Source: Ahaetulla prasina
Taxonomy: Eukaryota; Chordata; Lepidosauria; Squamata; Colubridae
DNA: 64,000 nucleotides
Direction of reading: 5' to 3'
Assembly: GCF_028640845.1 (NCBI RefSeq)
Contig: NC_080540.1
Location: 152,465,920-152,529,919 of the forward strand
Within the stretch, counting starts at the first letter, position 1; each line of letters starts with the position of its first letter. Shown here piece after piece: positions 9,576 to 20,977 of this stretch. The position numbers and the translations under genes were made by a program. Below the pieces are notes generated by a model. That model searched no databases and was not told the DNA's origin. It saw nothing but the letters and a program-made list of their open reading frames with translations.

Positions 9576-9842
9576 CGGGGTGAAATGTAAAATTTGTTAC
9601 TACCAGTTCTGTGGGCGTGGCTTGGTGTGTGTGTGTGTGTGTGTGTGTGTGGTAATGTGACTGGGTGGAAGTGGCCAACTTTTTTTTTTTTTACTTTTAA
9701 AAGCATTTTTCTACAACCTCTTTGGCCATAAAAAATGCTTTTAAAAGCCTGTGATGATCAGGCAACTCAGCTGGGATTGCCAGAGGAACCTTTTAAAAGC
9801 TTTTCAGGCGATCCGGTCCAAACCGGGAGCATTTCACCCCTG
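9576..9842. mobile_element. hAT MITE ('CAGGGGTGAAAT' family), duplicated copy A
   Basis: Ends CGGGGTGAAATGTAAAA / GAGCATTTCACCCCTG; perfect 8-bp target duplication ATTTGAAC at 9568-9575 and 9843-9850. It contains a (GT)n run and an inverted pair around AAAGCATTTTT / AAAAATGCTTT. No coding capacity. Confidence 0.93.
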
Positions 9843-10232
9843 ATTTGAACCCACACATACCTTTACCTGTAAACTCAGATGAGTCAGAATTGCCAATATG
9901 GCCAATGGGAGTGGGGAATGCAGGAAAACAGACATGTTGCTATTTCTTAACCAAAAAAAAAAGTCTATGGAAAAATTCCAGGAGGAGAGGAGAGGAAAGG
10001 AAAGGAGAGGAGGAGGAGGAGGAGAGAGAAAGAATTTCCTCCAGGGGAAAACTTTGAAAAGCAACAGAAGGACTACATTACAGCAGACTGATTTTGAACA
10101 AAAACACAAAAAACTCTGCAAAAAAACACAAAATTCCCTAAGAGGAAAATGCCAACTTCCATATGAGTGGAGAGAGAAGGACAGAAAGAATAGACTTGGT
10201 TGATTGGTTGATTGCTGTTGTTTAATTTGAAC

Positions 10233-10495
10233 CGGGGTGAATTGTAAAATTTGTTACCACCGGTTCTGTGGGCGTGGCTTTGTGTGTGTGTGTGTGGGGG
10301 GTAATGTGACTGGGTGGGTGTGGGCAACTTTTTTCTTTTTCTTCTACTTTTAAAAGCATTTTTCTACAACCTCTTTGGCCATAAAAAATGCTTTTAAAAG
10401 CCTGTGATGATCAGGCAACTCAGCTGGGATTGCCAGAGGAACCTTTTAAAAGCTTTTCAGGCGATCCGGTCCAAACCGGGAGCATTTCACCCCTG
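10233..10495. mobile_element. hAT MITE ('CAGGGGTGAAAT' family), duplicated copy B
   Basis: Same element with the same target duplication ATTTGAAC (10225-10232, 10496-10503), carried along in the tandem duplication rather than independently inserted. Its GT run is shorter. Confidence 0.93.
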
Positions 10496-10625
10496 ATTTG
10501 AACCCACACATACCTTTACCTGTAAACTCAGATGAGTCAGAATTGCCAATATGGCCAATGGGAGTGGGGAATGCAGGAAAACAGACATGTTGCTATTTCT
10601 TAACCAAAAAAAAAAAGTCTATGGA

Positions 10626-10770
10626 AAAATCCCAGGAGGAGAGGAGAGGAGAGGAAAGGAGAGGAGAGGAGAGGAAAGGAAAGGAAAGGAAAGGAAAGGA
10701 AAGGAAAGGAAAGGAAAGGAAAGGAAAGGAAAGGAAAGGAAAGGGAAGGGAAGGGAAGGAAAGGAGAAAC
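10626..10770. repeat. (GGAAA)n / (GGAGA)n purine array
   Basis: Roughly 140 bp of pure purines on the plus strand: GGAGA units grading into about 20 GGAAA units and then GGGAA. It sits at the right edge of the tandem duplication. Lys/Glu/Gly-rich open frames here are translation of the array. Confidence 0.95.
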
Positions 10771-11835
10771 CTCATTATGCAAGCTGTTGTTAACTACATG
10801 AGATTCAAATATTGATGGACAGACAGTGGTAAGTAGACTTACATTCAAAAGTGTCATTTTGATTGAACCCATCACTCTGCAACTCTCTGTTGTTAGGGCT
10901 CCTAAAACTCTATTGCAGAAACCTATTAAAAGATATATGACTTGCCTCATTTAGGAAGTTTCTTCAAAACAGTTCCAGACTCTTTTAAGGAAATTTTGGT
11001 AATTTGTTAGACAATTGTTCTTTCAAGAAAAATTACACTTTCCTATGCAAAGTCTGCAATCCAGATAAAAGACAACATCTGAACATACTTTGTACATAAC
11101 CTACAGGAGAAAATGTTAAAAGAAGTAATGTGACTATATCTAGTCTTGTCTTTTAAAAAAAATATTTTAGGGACTTCAGAGTCTTTACGAACTACTTTTT
11201 CAGCAGGACCTTGAATTTAACAGTTTTTTAATGTTCTTATAAATGGCAGACTATTCAGGAATTTGTATAGAGGATGGAAAAATTGTGAGAATTCTGAAGG
11301 ATATATCTAGTACTCCAAAATCTCTATTAATTTCTTTTGGAATATTGAACATCAGTTCACATGCACATGCTATAGAACCTATACTCTATAATGTAGAATT
11401 TGTGCAGGCAGAATAGGGGGAAAATATGCATGCTCAGTTCTCCACATTTAAGAGTCCTTGAGTCCCTTTCCCCACGTATGGTTTAGTGCAACAATGATGT
11501 GGCCAAATATTGACCAAATTATAGAACATCAGTACAGGATGATCTGTTTAAGATTCTGCATAGATCTGTTTAGAAGAAAGAAAGAAAGGCCAAGTGTCTG
11601 CACGGACACTACATGGAATTGGAGCAGCACGATGGCAGTTTAGTGGTACAAACATTGAGTTTGCTAGAGTCCATCAAACTAAAAGGAAACATTCTTTAGC
11701 ACCATTTCTTTGTCCTCTTTTATATTATAAGCAGCATCCTTAAAAACAATTATTAATTCATGGGTATCTTGATTTTTTTTTAATCCCAAGACATTATACA
11801 AAAAATCAGAGAGGCAGTTGTGAGAAAAGAATTCA

Positions 11836-11836
<1 letters not shown>
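10771..11836. other. Unrecognised non-coding sequence
   Basis: About 1 kb, AT-rich, no coding signal or repeat boundaries recognised. Confidence 0.5.
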
Positions 11837-11900
<64 letters not shown>

Positions 11901-11964
11901 CCTACTTACCTACCTACCTACCTATCTCTGTCTGTCTGTCTACCTACCTACCTATCTACCTACC

Positions 11965-12063
<99 letters not shown>

Positions 12064-12202
12064 CCTACCTACCTACCTACCTACCTACCTATCTCTGTCT
12101 GTCTATCTACCTACCTACCTACCTACCTACCTACCTACCTACCTCTGTCTGTCTGTCTGTCCGTCCATCCATCCATCCATCCATCCATCCATCCATCCAT
12201 CC

Positions 12203-12266
<64 letters not shown>

Positions 12267-12321
12267 CCTACCTACCTACCTACCTATCTCTGTCTGTCTA
12301 TCTACCTACCTACCTACCTCT

Positions 12322-12355
<34 letters not shown>

Positions 12356-12357
12356 CC

Positions 12358-12421
<64 letters not shown>

Positions 12422-12650
12422 CCTACCTACCTACCTACCTACCTATCTCTGTCTGTCTATCTACCTACCTACCTACCTACCTACCTACCTACCTACCTAC
12501 CTACCTACCTCGGTCTGTCTGTCTATCTATCTACCTACCTATCTACCTACCTACCTACCTCTGTCTGTCTGTCTGTCTGTCCATCCATCCGTCTGTCTGT
12601 CTGTCTGTCTGTCCGTCTATCCATCTATCTAGCTATCTAGCTAACTAGCT
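11837..12650. repeat. Compound tetranucleotide array with higher-order structure
   Basis: Over 800 bp of CTGT, CTAT, CTAC and CCAT tetranucleotides. The order is not random: blocks run CTGT, then CTAT, then CTCCTAC plus CTAC units, then CTATCTCTGTCTGTC, CTAC units and back to CTGT. The marker CTCCTAC recurs at 11899, 12062, 12265 and 12420, giving higher-order spacings of about 155-205 bp. It ends in CTAG units. The 270-aa open frame through it is an artefact of a stop-free repeat. Confidence 0.96.
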
Positions 12651-12654
12651 ATAA

Positions 12655-13030
12655 TTTGCTGCTCATCTTGCCACAAAGCAACTCTGGGCTGCTTGCAAGA
12701 TTAAAAGCAATAAAACCAGTAGCAATTAAAATATAAATTATGGTTAAAATTATGGTCAAAAGATGGGGAGGGAGGAAACAAAACGTGCAGGGGTTGAGAT
12801 GGGATCTGCTATTGGTCCATTAACCACCTCTAACATGATAGTCCCCTGTTGGGGCACCAAGCCAACTGGCAAAGCTGGATCTTCAGGCTCTTGGGGAAAT
12901 TCAGGAGGGTGGGATCAGATCTCCACCTGGGGACAAGATGTTCCAAAGGGCCAAAGCCATGGCATAGAAGGCTCTTCTTCTGGGCCCTGGAATTCCTTGA
13001 CTGATGGGATCCGCATCATGCCTCCTCTGC
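12655..13030 (-). mobile_element. L2/CR1-clade LINE 3' end
   Basis: The minus strand gives an ORF2 C-terminal relic (RRAFYAMALALWNILSPG), a 3'UTR and the tail CAGCCCAGAGTTGCTTTGTGG. 5' truncated, several stops. Confidence 0.6.
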
Positions 13031-13598
13031 TCTCCCTTTACTCAGTTTTCTGCTCTTTGCCTCTTTTACCTCCATCGATCAAGCAAACATTTTGGGTCAT
13101 GAACACATTTAATTTCTTGAAAAAGTGGACTTGGGCAACAAGCAATTGCCTTGATTAATTATAAAAATAAAAACTGGTGGATGTACTGTTTTGGGGGTAT
13201 TTTCATGGTTTTTTTCAAGATTCTATTTTTAAAATTTAGGCATTTGGTTTTCAGCCTTTTTTCCCTCTCCCAGGTCTCTGTGCTATTTGACTCTCCTTCT
13301 GAGTTCTCCAGGTATCACTCATCTTTTCAATGTTGGGAATTCCCCAGCTCATCAGGTGCCAGGGACTTTTTCACTCCTCCTCTATAGGCTAGTTGTACTA
13401 TACAATGAAGCCATTTCTTGCAATCACCCACCAATTTTTTCAATGTCTCTAGGCCATTGAAAAAAAATATTAGTGGTTGGAGGTTAGCGTTTCAGCTCTA
13501 AGCTGTTCTAGCTGCCAGAAAAGAAGCTTAAAACAAGCTGGCTGGATTTCACAGTGCAAAGGGCTGCTGGTATTATTTTTCTAATCATTTGTTTTCAG
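13031..13598. other. Unrecognised non-coding sequence
   Basis: No recognised feature. Confidence 0.5.
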
Positions 13599-14093
13599 TG
13601 TCAGGGTTCCAAGTAATTTTTTTTTTGTTTTTTTGTTTACATTTATACCCCGCCCTTCTCCGAAGACTCAGGGCGGCTTACAGTGTATAAGGCAATAGTC
13701 TCATTCTATTTGTATATTTTTTTACAAAGTCAACTTACTAATACTCCCATAGCAAGCAGAACTCAGAGACAGGTGAATTCCTCAAAGAATAGCTTTATTG
13801 GAAATATCTTATTGACACAGATCTGGTAAAAACCGACTCTGAAGGTTCCTGCAGTTTTCACCTAATTAAAAGAGAAAGTTTTCCCACAACCCCGATGCTG
13901 TCTGATTGTCTGGTGACCTCACTCCTCCTTCCACAGTCCAGATGTGAGAATGTCCTTGGTTCCCAAGAGAAAGTATTTAATTTTGGCTACACATCCCCCT
14001 CTATCTCTAATCCCCCCTCCCTTTCCCTCAGCACCAGTGTGGCAACACTGAAGCTCCATTATGGTTTTGATCAGGTCAGCTTCAGGGTTGACA
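13599..14093 (-). mobile_element. Solo LTR ('TGTCAGGGTTCC' family), interrupted
   Basis: Starts TGTCAGGGTTCCAAGTAA and ends GGGTTGACA on the plus strand, flanked by a perfect 5-bp duplication TTCAG (13594-13598, 14094-14098). The start and internal phrases match the solo LTR at 26821-27213. A polyadenylation-like signal in reverse (CTTTATTGG) indicates minus orientation. Positions ~13620-13740 are a LINE tail absent from the other copy. No internal region or second LTR is nearby, so it is a solo LTR formed by recombination. Confidence 0.78.
13622..13740 (-). mobile_element. LINE tail inserted in the solo LTR
   Basis: The plus strand shows TTATACCCCGCCCTTCTCCG...GACTCAGGGCGGCTTAC, the reverse complement of the L2/CR1-type LINE 3' tail seen at 25.85 kb, preceded by a T-run that would be its A-rich end. 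Confidence 0.65.
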
Positions 14094-14157
14094 TTCAGTT
14101 TGGTAGAAGAAATCAATGTATCTGCCTAAAAAAACTTTGCAAAGATCCAATGTTGTT

Positions 14158-14262
14158 GTTCCTGTTGTTATTGTTCAGTTGCTAAGTCATATCCGACTCT
14201 TTGTGACCCTATGGATCATAACACACCAGGTCCCTCTGTCGTCCACTGTCTCCCAAAGCCCA
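14158..14262 (+). mobile_element. Bov-B (RTE) LINE fragment
   Basis: GTTCAGTTGCTAAGTCATATC, then CGACTCTTTGTGACCCTATGG and CCACTGTCTCCCAAAG are the well-known Bov-B module shared between ruminants and squamates. Only about 100 bp survives. Bov-B is the classic horizontally transferred vertebrate retrotransposon. Confidence 0.8.
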
Positions 14263-14699
14263 AAAAGTTTTGATACATCAAGAAAAAGGACATCCATGGA
14301 AGATAGCAGAAGAGCCAGGAAATCAAGGACAAATATATAAAAATAGCTTAGAAGAGTAAATGTGGTGTCAGGAATCCTAACTGTGGTTGATAAAGCAAGC
14401 TACGAATAACAAAAGGTCTTCCAAAGATACATTCACAAGAAAGCACAGAAGGAGATGAATCAGTACAGTAGCTACTCTATGGCTACTGTAAGATGTTACA
14501 GGAAACAAAGACAAGGTAAAACTATTTGGTTCCTATTTTGATTCATCTTATTGAACTAGGCATGTATTCCACTAGTAACCTGTGATCAGTTGATAGAAAT
14601 GGTTAGGAATAACACTATTGTGAAAAACATATAAATCTTCTGACCAAGATAAATTATGTTTCTGGCTAGAAAAGGGATTTGCTGATAGTATGCATTGTA

Positions 14700-15580
14700 T
14701 ATAATCTTTAAGAAAAGCTGGAGAACAGAGGAGCACCAGGTGGAAGAAAGCAAACATCTTCAAAAGAGGAGAAAAGGAGATCAGGGAGTTACAGATCTAT
14801 CAGATCAATATCTAAGAACATTCTAGAGCAGTTCATAAAAAAAAGAGATTGTTCCAGGTAAACAGCTTGAGGGTGTTTTACAGTAATGCGGTAATAATCA
14901 GAAGTCAGAATGGATTTCTCAAGAAAGAATGCTGCCAGATTAACCTTATATGACTTTTTGAAAGGGTAAATTCCTTTACAGAATAAGGGAATGCTGAGAC
15001 ACAATAGATCTTGCTGTCAACAAAACATTTAACATAACACCTGATGATATTCTGATGTAAATATGGGCTGGTTATCATGATGAATTAAATAGCTGTGTAG
15101 CTGGCTTGGACATTGCACTGAAACAATTTGCTGTCAAACTGGAGACAGCTATCATCCATAGTGCCAGAAGATTAGTCCTGAGACTCTATTCTTCAATATG
15201 TTTATTCATGACTTGCCTGAAAATATAGTCACAATACTACAAATCCAATTCAGAACTACCTTGGCTAGAGAAATGGCTGAAAATAGAAGAACGAAATTTC
15301 ACAGCAACAAATATAATATTGATTTAGTAAACAAAAATCAAACACATAAGCATGGGGTGGAAAATAGAAGTAATTCTTGAGCTATTAGTATCAGTATTTT
15401 GTGAAAAATAATCCAGGAATAGTAGTTGATTGCAAAGTGAGTATGAATTATGTACTTTTGAAAAAGGGCAAATGTAATTTTATGCTGCTTCAGCAGAGGT
15501 GTAAATTTCCAAATCAAGAGAAGGAAATGTTTATTCTGCTTTTATTATACAGTATCCTATTTGACACATTTAGAAGAATC
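14700..15580 (+). mobile_element. Ancient CR1 LINE, ORF2 RT relic
   Basis: Highly decayed but collinear with CR1 RT: SYRSI-like start near 14785, GFLKK-equivalent SEVRMDFSRKNAARLT near 14900-14945, a FDKVPHDIL-equivalent near 15010-15060, and LFFNMFIHDLPENI near 15185-15225. Stops and indels throughout. The end is uncertain because it runs into AT-rich sequence at 15590-15660. Confidence 0.6.
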
Positions 15581-15659
15581 CAAATTTAGAAATTTTTATT
15601 TCTAAAAATAAAATTTATTTCTAAATTTTTATTTAGAAAAATAAAAATAAATAAAAATA

Positions 15660-16440
15660 AAACATAAAATACAAATTAGATGGACATGGCTTTATAGATG
15701 ACCCTCACTCTGTCAAGGACCTTGGAGTACTCATTTCTAAAGATCTAAGTGCCAGAGCCCACTGTAACAACATTGCCAAAAAGGCACTAAGACTTGTTAA
15801 CCTAATCTGCATAGCTTCTTATCTGGTAATATTGTACTACTAACTAGAGCATACAAAACATTTGCTAGACCAATTCTTGAATACAGCTCATCTGTCTGGA
15901 ACCTGCACTGCATATCAGGCATAAATACAATTGAGCATGTCCAGAAGTATTTCACAAGAAAAGTCCTCCACTCCTCTACCCGCAATAAAATACCTTATGC
16001 CACCAGACTCCAAATTTTGGGCTTAGATATTTTAGAACTACACTGACTTCAGTCTGACCTAAGCATAGTACATAAAATTATCTACCACAATGTCCTACCT
16101 GTCAATGACTACTTCAGCTTCAACCACAACAATACACAAGCAAATAATAGATACAAACTCAAGATAAACCGCTCCAAACTTGATTGCAGAAAATATGAAG
16201 AGAATAACAGAGTGGTCAATGCCTGGAATGCACTACCTGACTCTGTAGTTTCTTCCCCAAACCCCCAAAACTTTAAGCTCAAACTGTCTATTGTTGACTT
16301 CACCCCATTCCTAAGAGGTCTCTAAGGGGCGTGCATAAGTGCACCAGTGTGCCTACCGTCCCTGTCCTAATATTCCTTTTTACTTACTCTTTTCATGTAT
16401 CCAAATTATGTTATACTAAATTATGTTTATACTTTGATTT
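15660..16440 (+). mobile_element. L2/CR1-clade LINE, ORF2 C-terminus and 3'UTR
   Basis: Translation in shifting frames gives FARPILEYSSSVWN, TIEHVQKYFTRKVLHSSTRN, ILGLDILELH and NRVVNAWNALPDSVVSSP, ending at a TAA at 16323. The 3'UTR starts GGGGCGTGCATAAG and contains CTACCGTCCCTGTCCTAAT, which recurs at 28358-28482. Frame breaks near 15810-15830 and a TGA near 16044 make it a relic. Confidence 0.78.
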
Positions 16441-16804
16441 TAGGAAGAGAGGACTCTTCACATGCAGAAAGGGCTGTTATACTGAAGAAGCCTGAGATCT
16501 GTTCTCTATTTCTGTTATTCTTTTCACCCACTTTTGAATACTTCTGTTCTCCTTCACCTGGCACTTTCTTTGTTCTCCAGGATATCTGAAAGGTAATACA
16601 AAGAATACGTACGTACTATTAGCAAGCTACTTCTATGCACTAGGTATAATTCATCAAGTTTAGGGCATGGGATAATAGGTTTCAACTGAATCTAGAAATG
16701 CTCCCAAACATTAAAAAAAAAAAAAAACAGGCAGTGGAGCCAATTCATCAAAGGGTTGGTTGGGTCCCCTTTCACTTGCATGTGTTCAAGCCATCTTTGA
16801 AGCC

Positions 16805-16990
16805 AGGGATGAAATTTACTTACCTTTGCTACTGGTTCACAAATGTGAATGTGCACGCCTCCTTCACACACGCACAGAGCCTTATGCGCATGTGCAGAGG
16901 GTCACGCACAGAGCCTTATGCGCATGTGCAGAGGGTCAAAAATGGGACCGGGCATGTGGGTGGACCCTCCTGCTGCTGGCAGATAGAACC
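16805..16990. mobile_element. hAT-like MITE fragment with internal tandem duplication
   Basis: Begins GGGATGAAATTTACTTACC, then CTACTGGTTCAC, like the reverse of the 'CAGTGGTGGGTTT' MITEs at 38 and 40 kb. A 34-bp unit (ACGCACAGAGCC...GAGGGTC) is present twice in tandem at about 16870-16937. The far end is unclear. Confidence 0.5.
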
Positions 16991-17069
16991 AATGTTTCAC
17001 CAATGTTTGAGGCTCCTTTAATCTGGATTCCTGCATGGAGCAGGAAGCTGGGTGACAATGGCCTAAATG

Positions 17070-17258
17070 AGGGGTCCCCAACCCCTGATCTGTGGACCAG
17101 CAACAGTCCATGGCATGCCAGAAACCAAGCCACACAAACAAATGAACAAATCTGCAGGATGAAGGCAGAACATAAAAGGACATCCCCTCCAGTCTGCGGG
17201 GGGAAAAACTCTTTCCACAGAACCAGTCCCTGGTGCACAAAAGATTGGGGGTCACTGG
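17070..17258. mobile_element. hAT-type MITE ('AGGGGTCCCCAACCCC' family)
   Basis: Ends AGGGGTCCCCAACC / TTGGGGGTCACTGG; perfect 8-bp target duplication CCTAAATG at 17062-17069 and 17259-17266. No coding capacity. A relative lies at 39868-40058. Confidence 0.9.
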
Positions 17259-17270
17259 CCTAAATGACCC

Positions 17271-18737
17271 TATACACACACACACTCACATACACATACA
17301 CACACTCCAACTTGGAACCCCAGATTATAAGAAGAGAAAAACAGAACTGCAAACCTGCCAATGAATCTTTGATATGTTTACTTGCTAGGTTCATGTCCAA
17401 CTTATTTTTAGGCATTCAGTACTCTATCTCTAACTTTTCTCCACAACAACTTCTATGGCTGAAGGACTAGAAGAAGGGGGAAAAAAACCCTGCTAATATT
17501 GCCTTGATTGCTAAGAATGTTGTGTAATTAAGAACACAAGGTAAAAGAGACATTTGTTATCTTGTTAAGTAGTATCACTTGTCATTTATAGCATTACGTG
17601 CAAATGTGTTGCATGTGTTTATATATGTGTGCGTGTGTGTGTATTTATGTACTCTATGAGTGTGTAGTTTGTTTAATAAGATACCTCTTATAAATACCAA
17701 AAGAAAATTGTTCAGCCTTAGGCACAAAGCCAGTTGATTGACCTTGGGCCAGCTTCCCCCGCTTCTCTCAGGCCTGGGAAGAAGACCAGGGCAAACCACT
17801 TTCCCCCCCCCAAAAAAAAAAAAAATCTTGCCAAGAAACCTGCAGGGACATTCCAAGTGGTTGCCTGGAGCCAAGACTGACTTGAAGGAACACGCAGAGA
17901 TCAAAACGAACAAAGGAATATAACCCTGCCCCAGGCTCAAAACTTCTCTCACGTTGTTACTCCACACACATTCCTTCAGTTCTCAAGATGGCTTAGTGGC
18001 TTAGTCCAGACAGGAAGCCATAGGTAACCTTGCCTTTTCGAAGCTCTTTTTCTACATACTGGCAAGTTGTAGCCAATTAGTGCCCCTCTCCTGCTGACAG
18101 GGCGTTTGGGTACCCTGCTGGGCTCCAAGGGGAGGAAGGAAAAGAAACAGTTATTGCTTAAATACACATCTGCTCATTTTGCCTCTCTGCATGTTCACGA
18201 TTCCCAGGAAGCAGCTGACTCTGAGCAAGTTCTAGAACTTAATATCAAGGGAAGGCCCTCCCCACGGTGGTGTCATTTTTCTCTCTATAGCTAGGAAAGC
18301 ATTTTGTTGCTCAACTTTGGACTCACAACTCAGCACTCTCCATCCTGCGTGGGCAGGTCAATTGAGTCAAATTAAGCATTTGTAGGATTAGAGCCTTAAC
18401 GCGCCTACAGACCAAAAGAGCTCTGGGCTTAGCAAAACATTAGAGAATTGGTTGAAAACAGAAGCTTCAGTTTAAGCCTTTGTCAAGGTCAGAGAAATAT
18501 CAGCCCTTATTTTATCTCCCCTCAAGAGTTCCTTACCCTGATGTACACAAACCGTAGTAATTAGACGTAATGTAAAAGAGATTACGTTAAATAGATTGCC
18601 ATTTTATTTTTGTAATCACATACCTCGCTAGGAGAGACTCCCATTATGAATGCTGCAGTAGTTATATTGACGGTTAAAGAAAATTTAATATAATAATAAA
18701 CAGCATAATCAAGCAAAATTGATCTGGTAGATAAATA
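17271..18737. other. Unrecognised non-coding sequence
   Basis: Short CA run at 17275-17305 and G/T-rich stretches near 17620-17645; otherwise no recognised element or coding signal. Confidence 0.5.
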
Positions 18738-18787
18738 TGTGTGTGTGTGTGTGTCTGTGGGTGTGGGTGGGTGGGTGTGGGTGTCTG
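18738..18787. repeat. (TG)n / (GGGTGT) microsatellite
   Basis: About 50 bp of TG units grading to GGGTG units. Confidence 0.93.
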
Positions 18788-19086
18788 TGCAGGCAAATTA
18801 TTTTTGTGTATTTTTATATGCTATTCAGAATTATAGGCTCATATTCCTATGAGCTGATAATGAAAATAGTAAATAAATTGACTTCTAAAAAAATATTTTT
18901 AGGATCATTTGTGAAAATGGAACTGAAAATCCATTGGTCTAATAATAGTAATAATAGTATGCATTAATTATGTTCCCTATCGCCTTCAGTCACCACAAAG
19001 TATACATTATAGAGCCTGGCTTCAAAAACAATTCTCCTTCCTTTTCTTACACTGAAGAGCAAAGTCTTAAAATACTTTAAGCATTA

Positions 19087-19087
19087 G

Positions 19088-19155
<68 letters not shown>

Positions 19156-19232
19156 AAGATAGATAGACAGACAGATGGGAGGGAGGGAGGGAGGGAGGGA
19201 GGGAGGGAGAGAGAGAGAGAGAGAGAGAGAGA
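19087..19232. repeat. (AGAT)n-(GGGA)n-(GA)n compound microsatellite
   Basis: About 18-20 AGAT units, a short GACA transition, seven or eight GGGA units and a GA run, in that order. Ser/Leu/Tyr-rich open frames on the minus strand are repeat translation. Confidence 0.96.
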
Positions 19233-20759
19233 TGAAGTGCCACATATCACACTATCCACAAATAATTGTTTTAATAACTTCTTTTTATTAAGTTTAATGC
19301 TTGGTTCCTATTTTCTAATTTATAAAGCAGAAATATTTCATGAAGCAATCAAGTAAGGTAGGTTTTGGGTCTTTCACTTCTCCTGCAGTTCATTCAGAGT
19401 TGAATTTTATTGAAAATTAATTACAACAAACAAACAAAAAAATAATGTAAAATAGTAGGCTAACTTTAAAAAAAAACATTTTCAACTATTCACCTGATTT
19501 CATTTCCCAACACGTTTTTGGTGGAAATATGAACATCTCTAGACCTTGCACTTATTAAATATGATGTAGAATTTAATTCAGTTGAAGCTCAAGAACCTGA
19601 ACTTAATGAAGTCACACGCTTGATACATCTAGGATGATTTGCAGCAAATAAATCCTTGAGGAAAAATATCAGATTCATTGCTTAGTTTTGCTTTCCCTTC
19701 AGAGTTCCTACAGCTTTAACATAAAATATAGTTTGCCCTATATCAAAGTCCGGCAGCACTCACTGGTTAGTTAGTTACTTTAGAGAAGGCCTACATAATA
19801 TTGAATTAATATTTGTTTAAAATGTTAGATGCTAGATTCATTTTTTTTTTCAATTCACAGCTTCATTAGACCACCTTCCTGCACGAAGAGGTATAAAGCA
19901 GTAAAAAATCTCTGGCTAGCAAGACTTTGACATTTGTTCAAGTGCCCCTGTTTTACTGGTCCTTAGTTGGACAGCATAAAGTCAGGAATAAAAATCATGG
20001 ATTTTGAATTCTGAAAATCAGGAATAAAAACCAACCAACTAGAAGAGTGATAGAAGAAGCTATGAACTTGCTATGCCGTTATCCCCAACTAAAAGAAAAA
20101 AGATCTAAAACTCAATTTGCTTATAAAGAGAGGTTCTCCCCCCCACCCTGTTAAGTTGGGTCCCAATCCATAGATCTTTATGTACAAATGCAGCAGATGT
20201 TCCTACCTGTGTAAATGCATTACCACACTCTTCATCAATGGAACAGGTGGCTAATGGTGTGGCAGGGAAGGAGCATAGACTATTACGTGCAGAAGGAAGG
20301 AATTCAACTTCTTGAAGTCTGAGAAAGAGTCTACATAGCATTAGAATTCCTGATATATGTATTTCTTATACCTTTCTCAGCCAGAACTACACAAGATCAT
20401 CACCAATATAATGTGAGGCATAAAGAATCAGAACCATTCATAAAGTTGCAGCATAGAAGATTTATTCAAGCCTAAACACATGAATCTGGTCAACTAAAAT
20501 TCAACCCTAAACCGGCACCAGGTAAGGGTCAAAAAAATTCAGGAAAGTTTGGAGTTGGAGTGCTTGGATTCTAAACAAATGACATGCTTAACTCTGTCCC
20601 CCAACACTGCCTGCTCTTCTCCTAGGTATACTTATAGAGTCATATGTAATTATTGCAAAAAAAAAAAAAAAGAGGCCTCCTTTTATATGAGCCTGTCCAC
20701 TTAAAGCCCACTTCAGACATTCTCCTCATCATCACTCAGTTATCTATAAAACACTCTTC
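19233..20759. other. Unrecognised non-coding sequence
   Basis: About 1.5 kb of AT-rich DNA with no recognised repeat, exon or RNA gene. Confidence 0.5.
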
Positions 20760-20977
20760 CCCTTGTGATCTGATTGGCCCCTATTCTTTTAATCTTGCAG
20801 GAAGCATTTAAGAGTTGGCTTTTCCCAGAAACATTGGGATAGGGTGAAGTTGGAGGAGAATGTTGTAGGCACTGGGGAAATTTGATTGTGGCACCAGATT
20901 GTTATGGTTTTCACTGTGATTTTTGTTTTATCTTTTGTTGTGAGATGCCCAGAGTTTGGTTTTAAGACAGGCGGCCA
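20760..20977 (+). mobile_element. LINE 3' tail (L2/CR1-type)
   Basis: Decayed C-terminal phrase (AFKSWLFPETLG-like in frame), then GAGATGCCCAGAGTTTGG...GGCGGCCATACAA. The mariner MITE directly follows and cuts off the A-rich end. Confidence 0.55.

Larger units (their letters stand above)
9329..10640. repeat. ~655-bp tandem duplication
   Basis: The block from the GGA-rich tract through GAAAGAATTTCCTCC, the hAT MITE and the segment ending at AAAAAAGTCTATGG occurs twice, offset by 653-657 bp (9371 vs 10028; 9845 vs 10498). Differences are few: purine-tract length, GT-run length and scattered substitutions. Both junctions fall in GGA-rich purine tracts, suggesting unequal exchange or slippage. 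Identical-looking open frames in both copies are a consequence of the duplication, not a gene pair. Confidence 0.93.

Noticed and set aside
9329..10640. CRISPR-like or satellite array
   Set aside because: Only two units of 655 bp, and the sequence is clearly vertebrate.
10498..10815. Lys/Glu/Arg/Gly-rich open frames on plus and Phe/Leu/Ser/Pro-rich on minus
   Set aside because: Translation of the GGAAA array; the same N-terminal part at 9845 is a product of the tandem duplication.
11820..12632. 270-aa open frame, Tyr/Leu/Ser/Cys/Pro repeats
   Set aside because: Pure translation of a tetranucleotide array whose units contain no stop in that frame; no start context or domain.
17575..17967. 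130-aa minus-strand frame
   Set aside because: Passes through a C/A homopolymer and CA-rich repeat translation (HTHTHTYI); no recognised domain.
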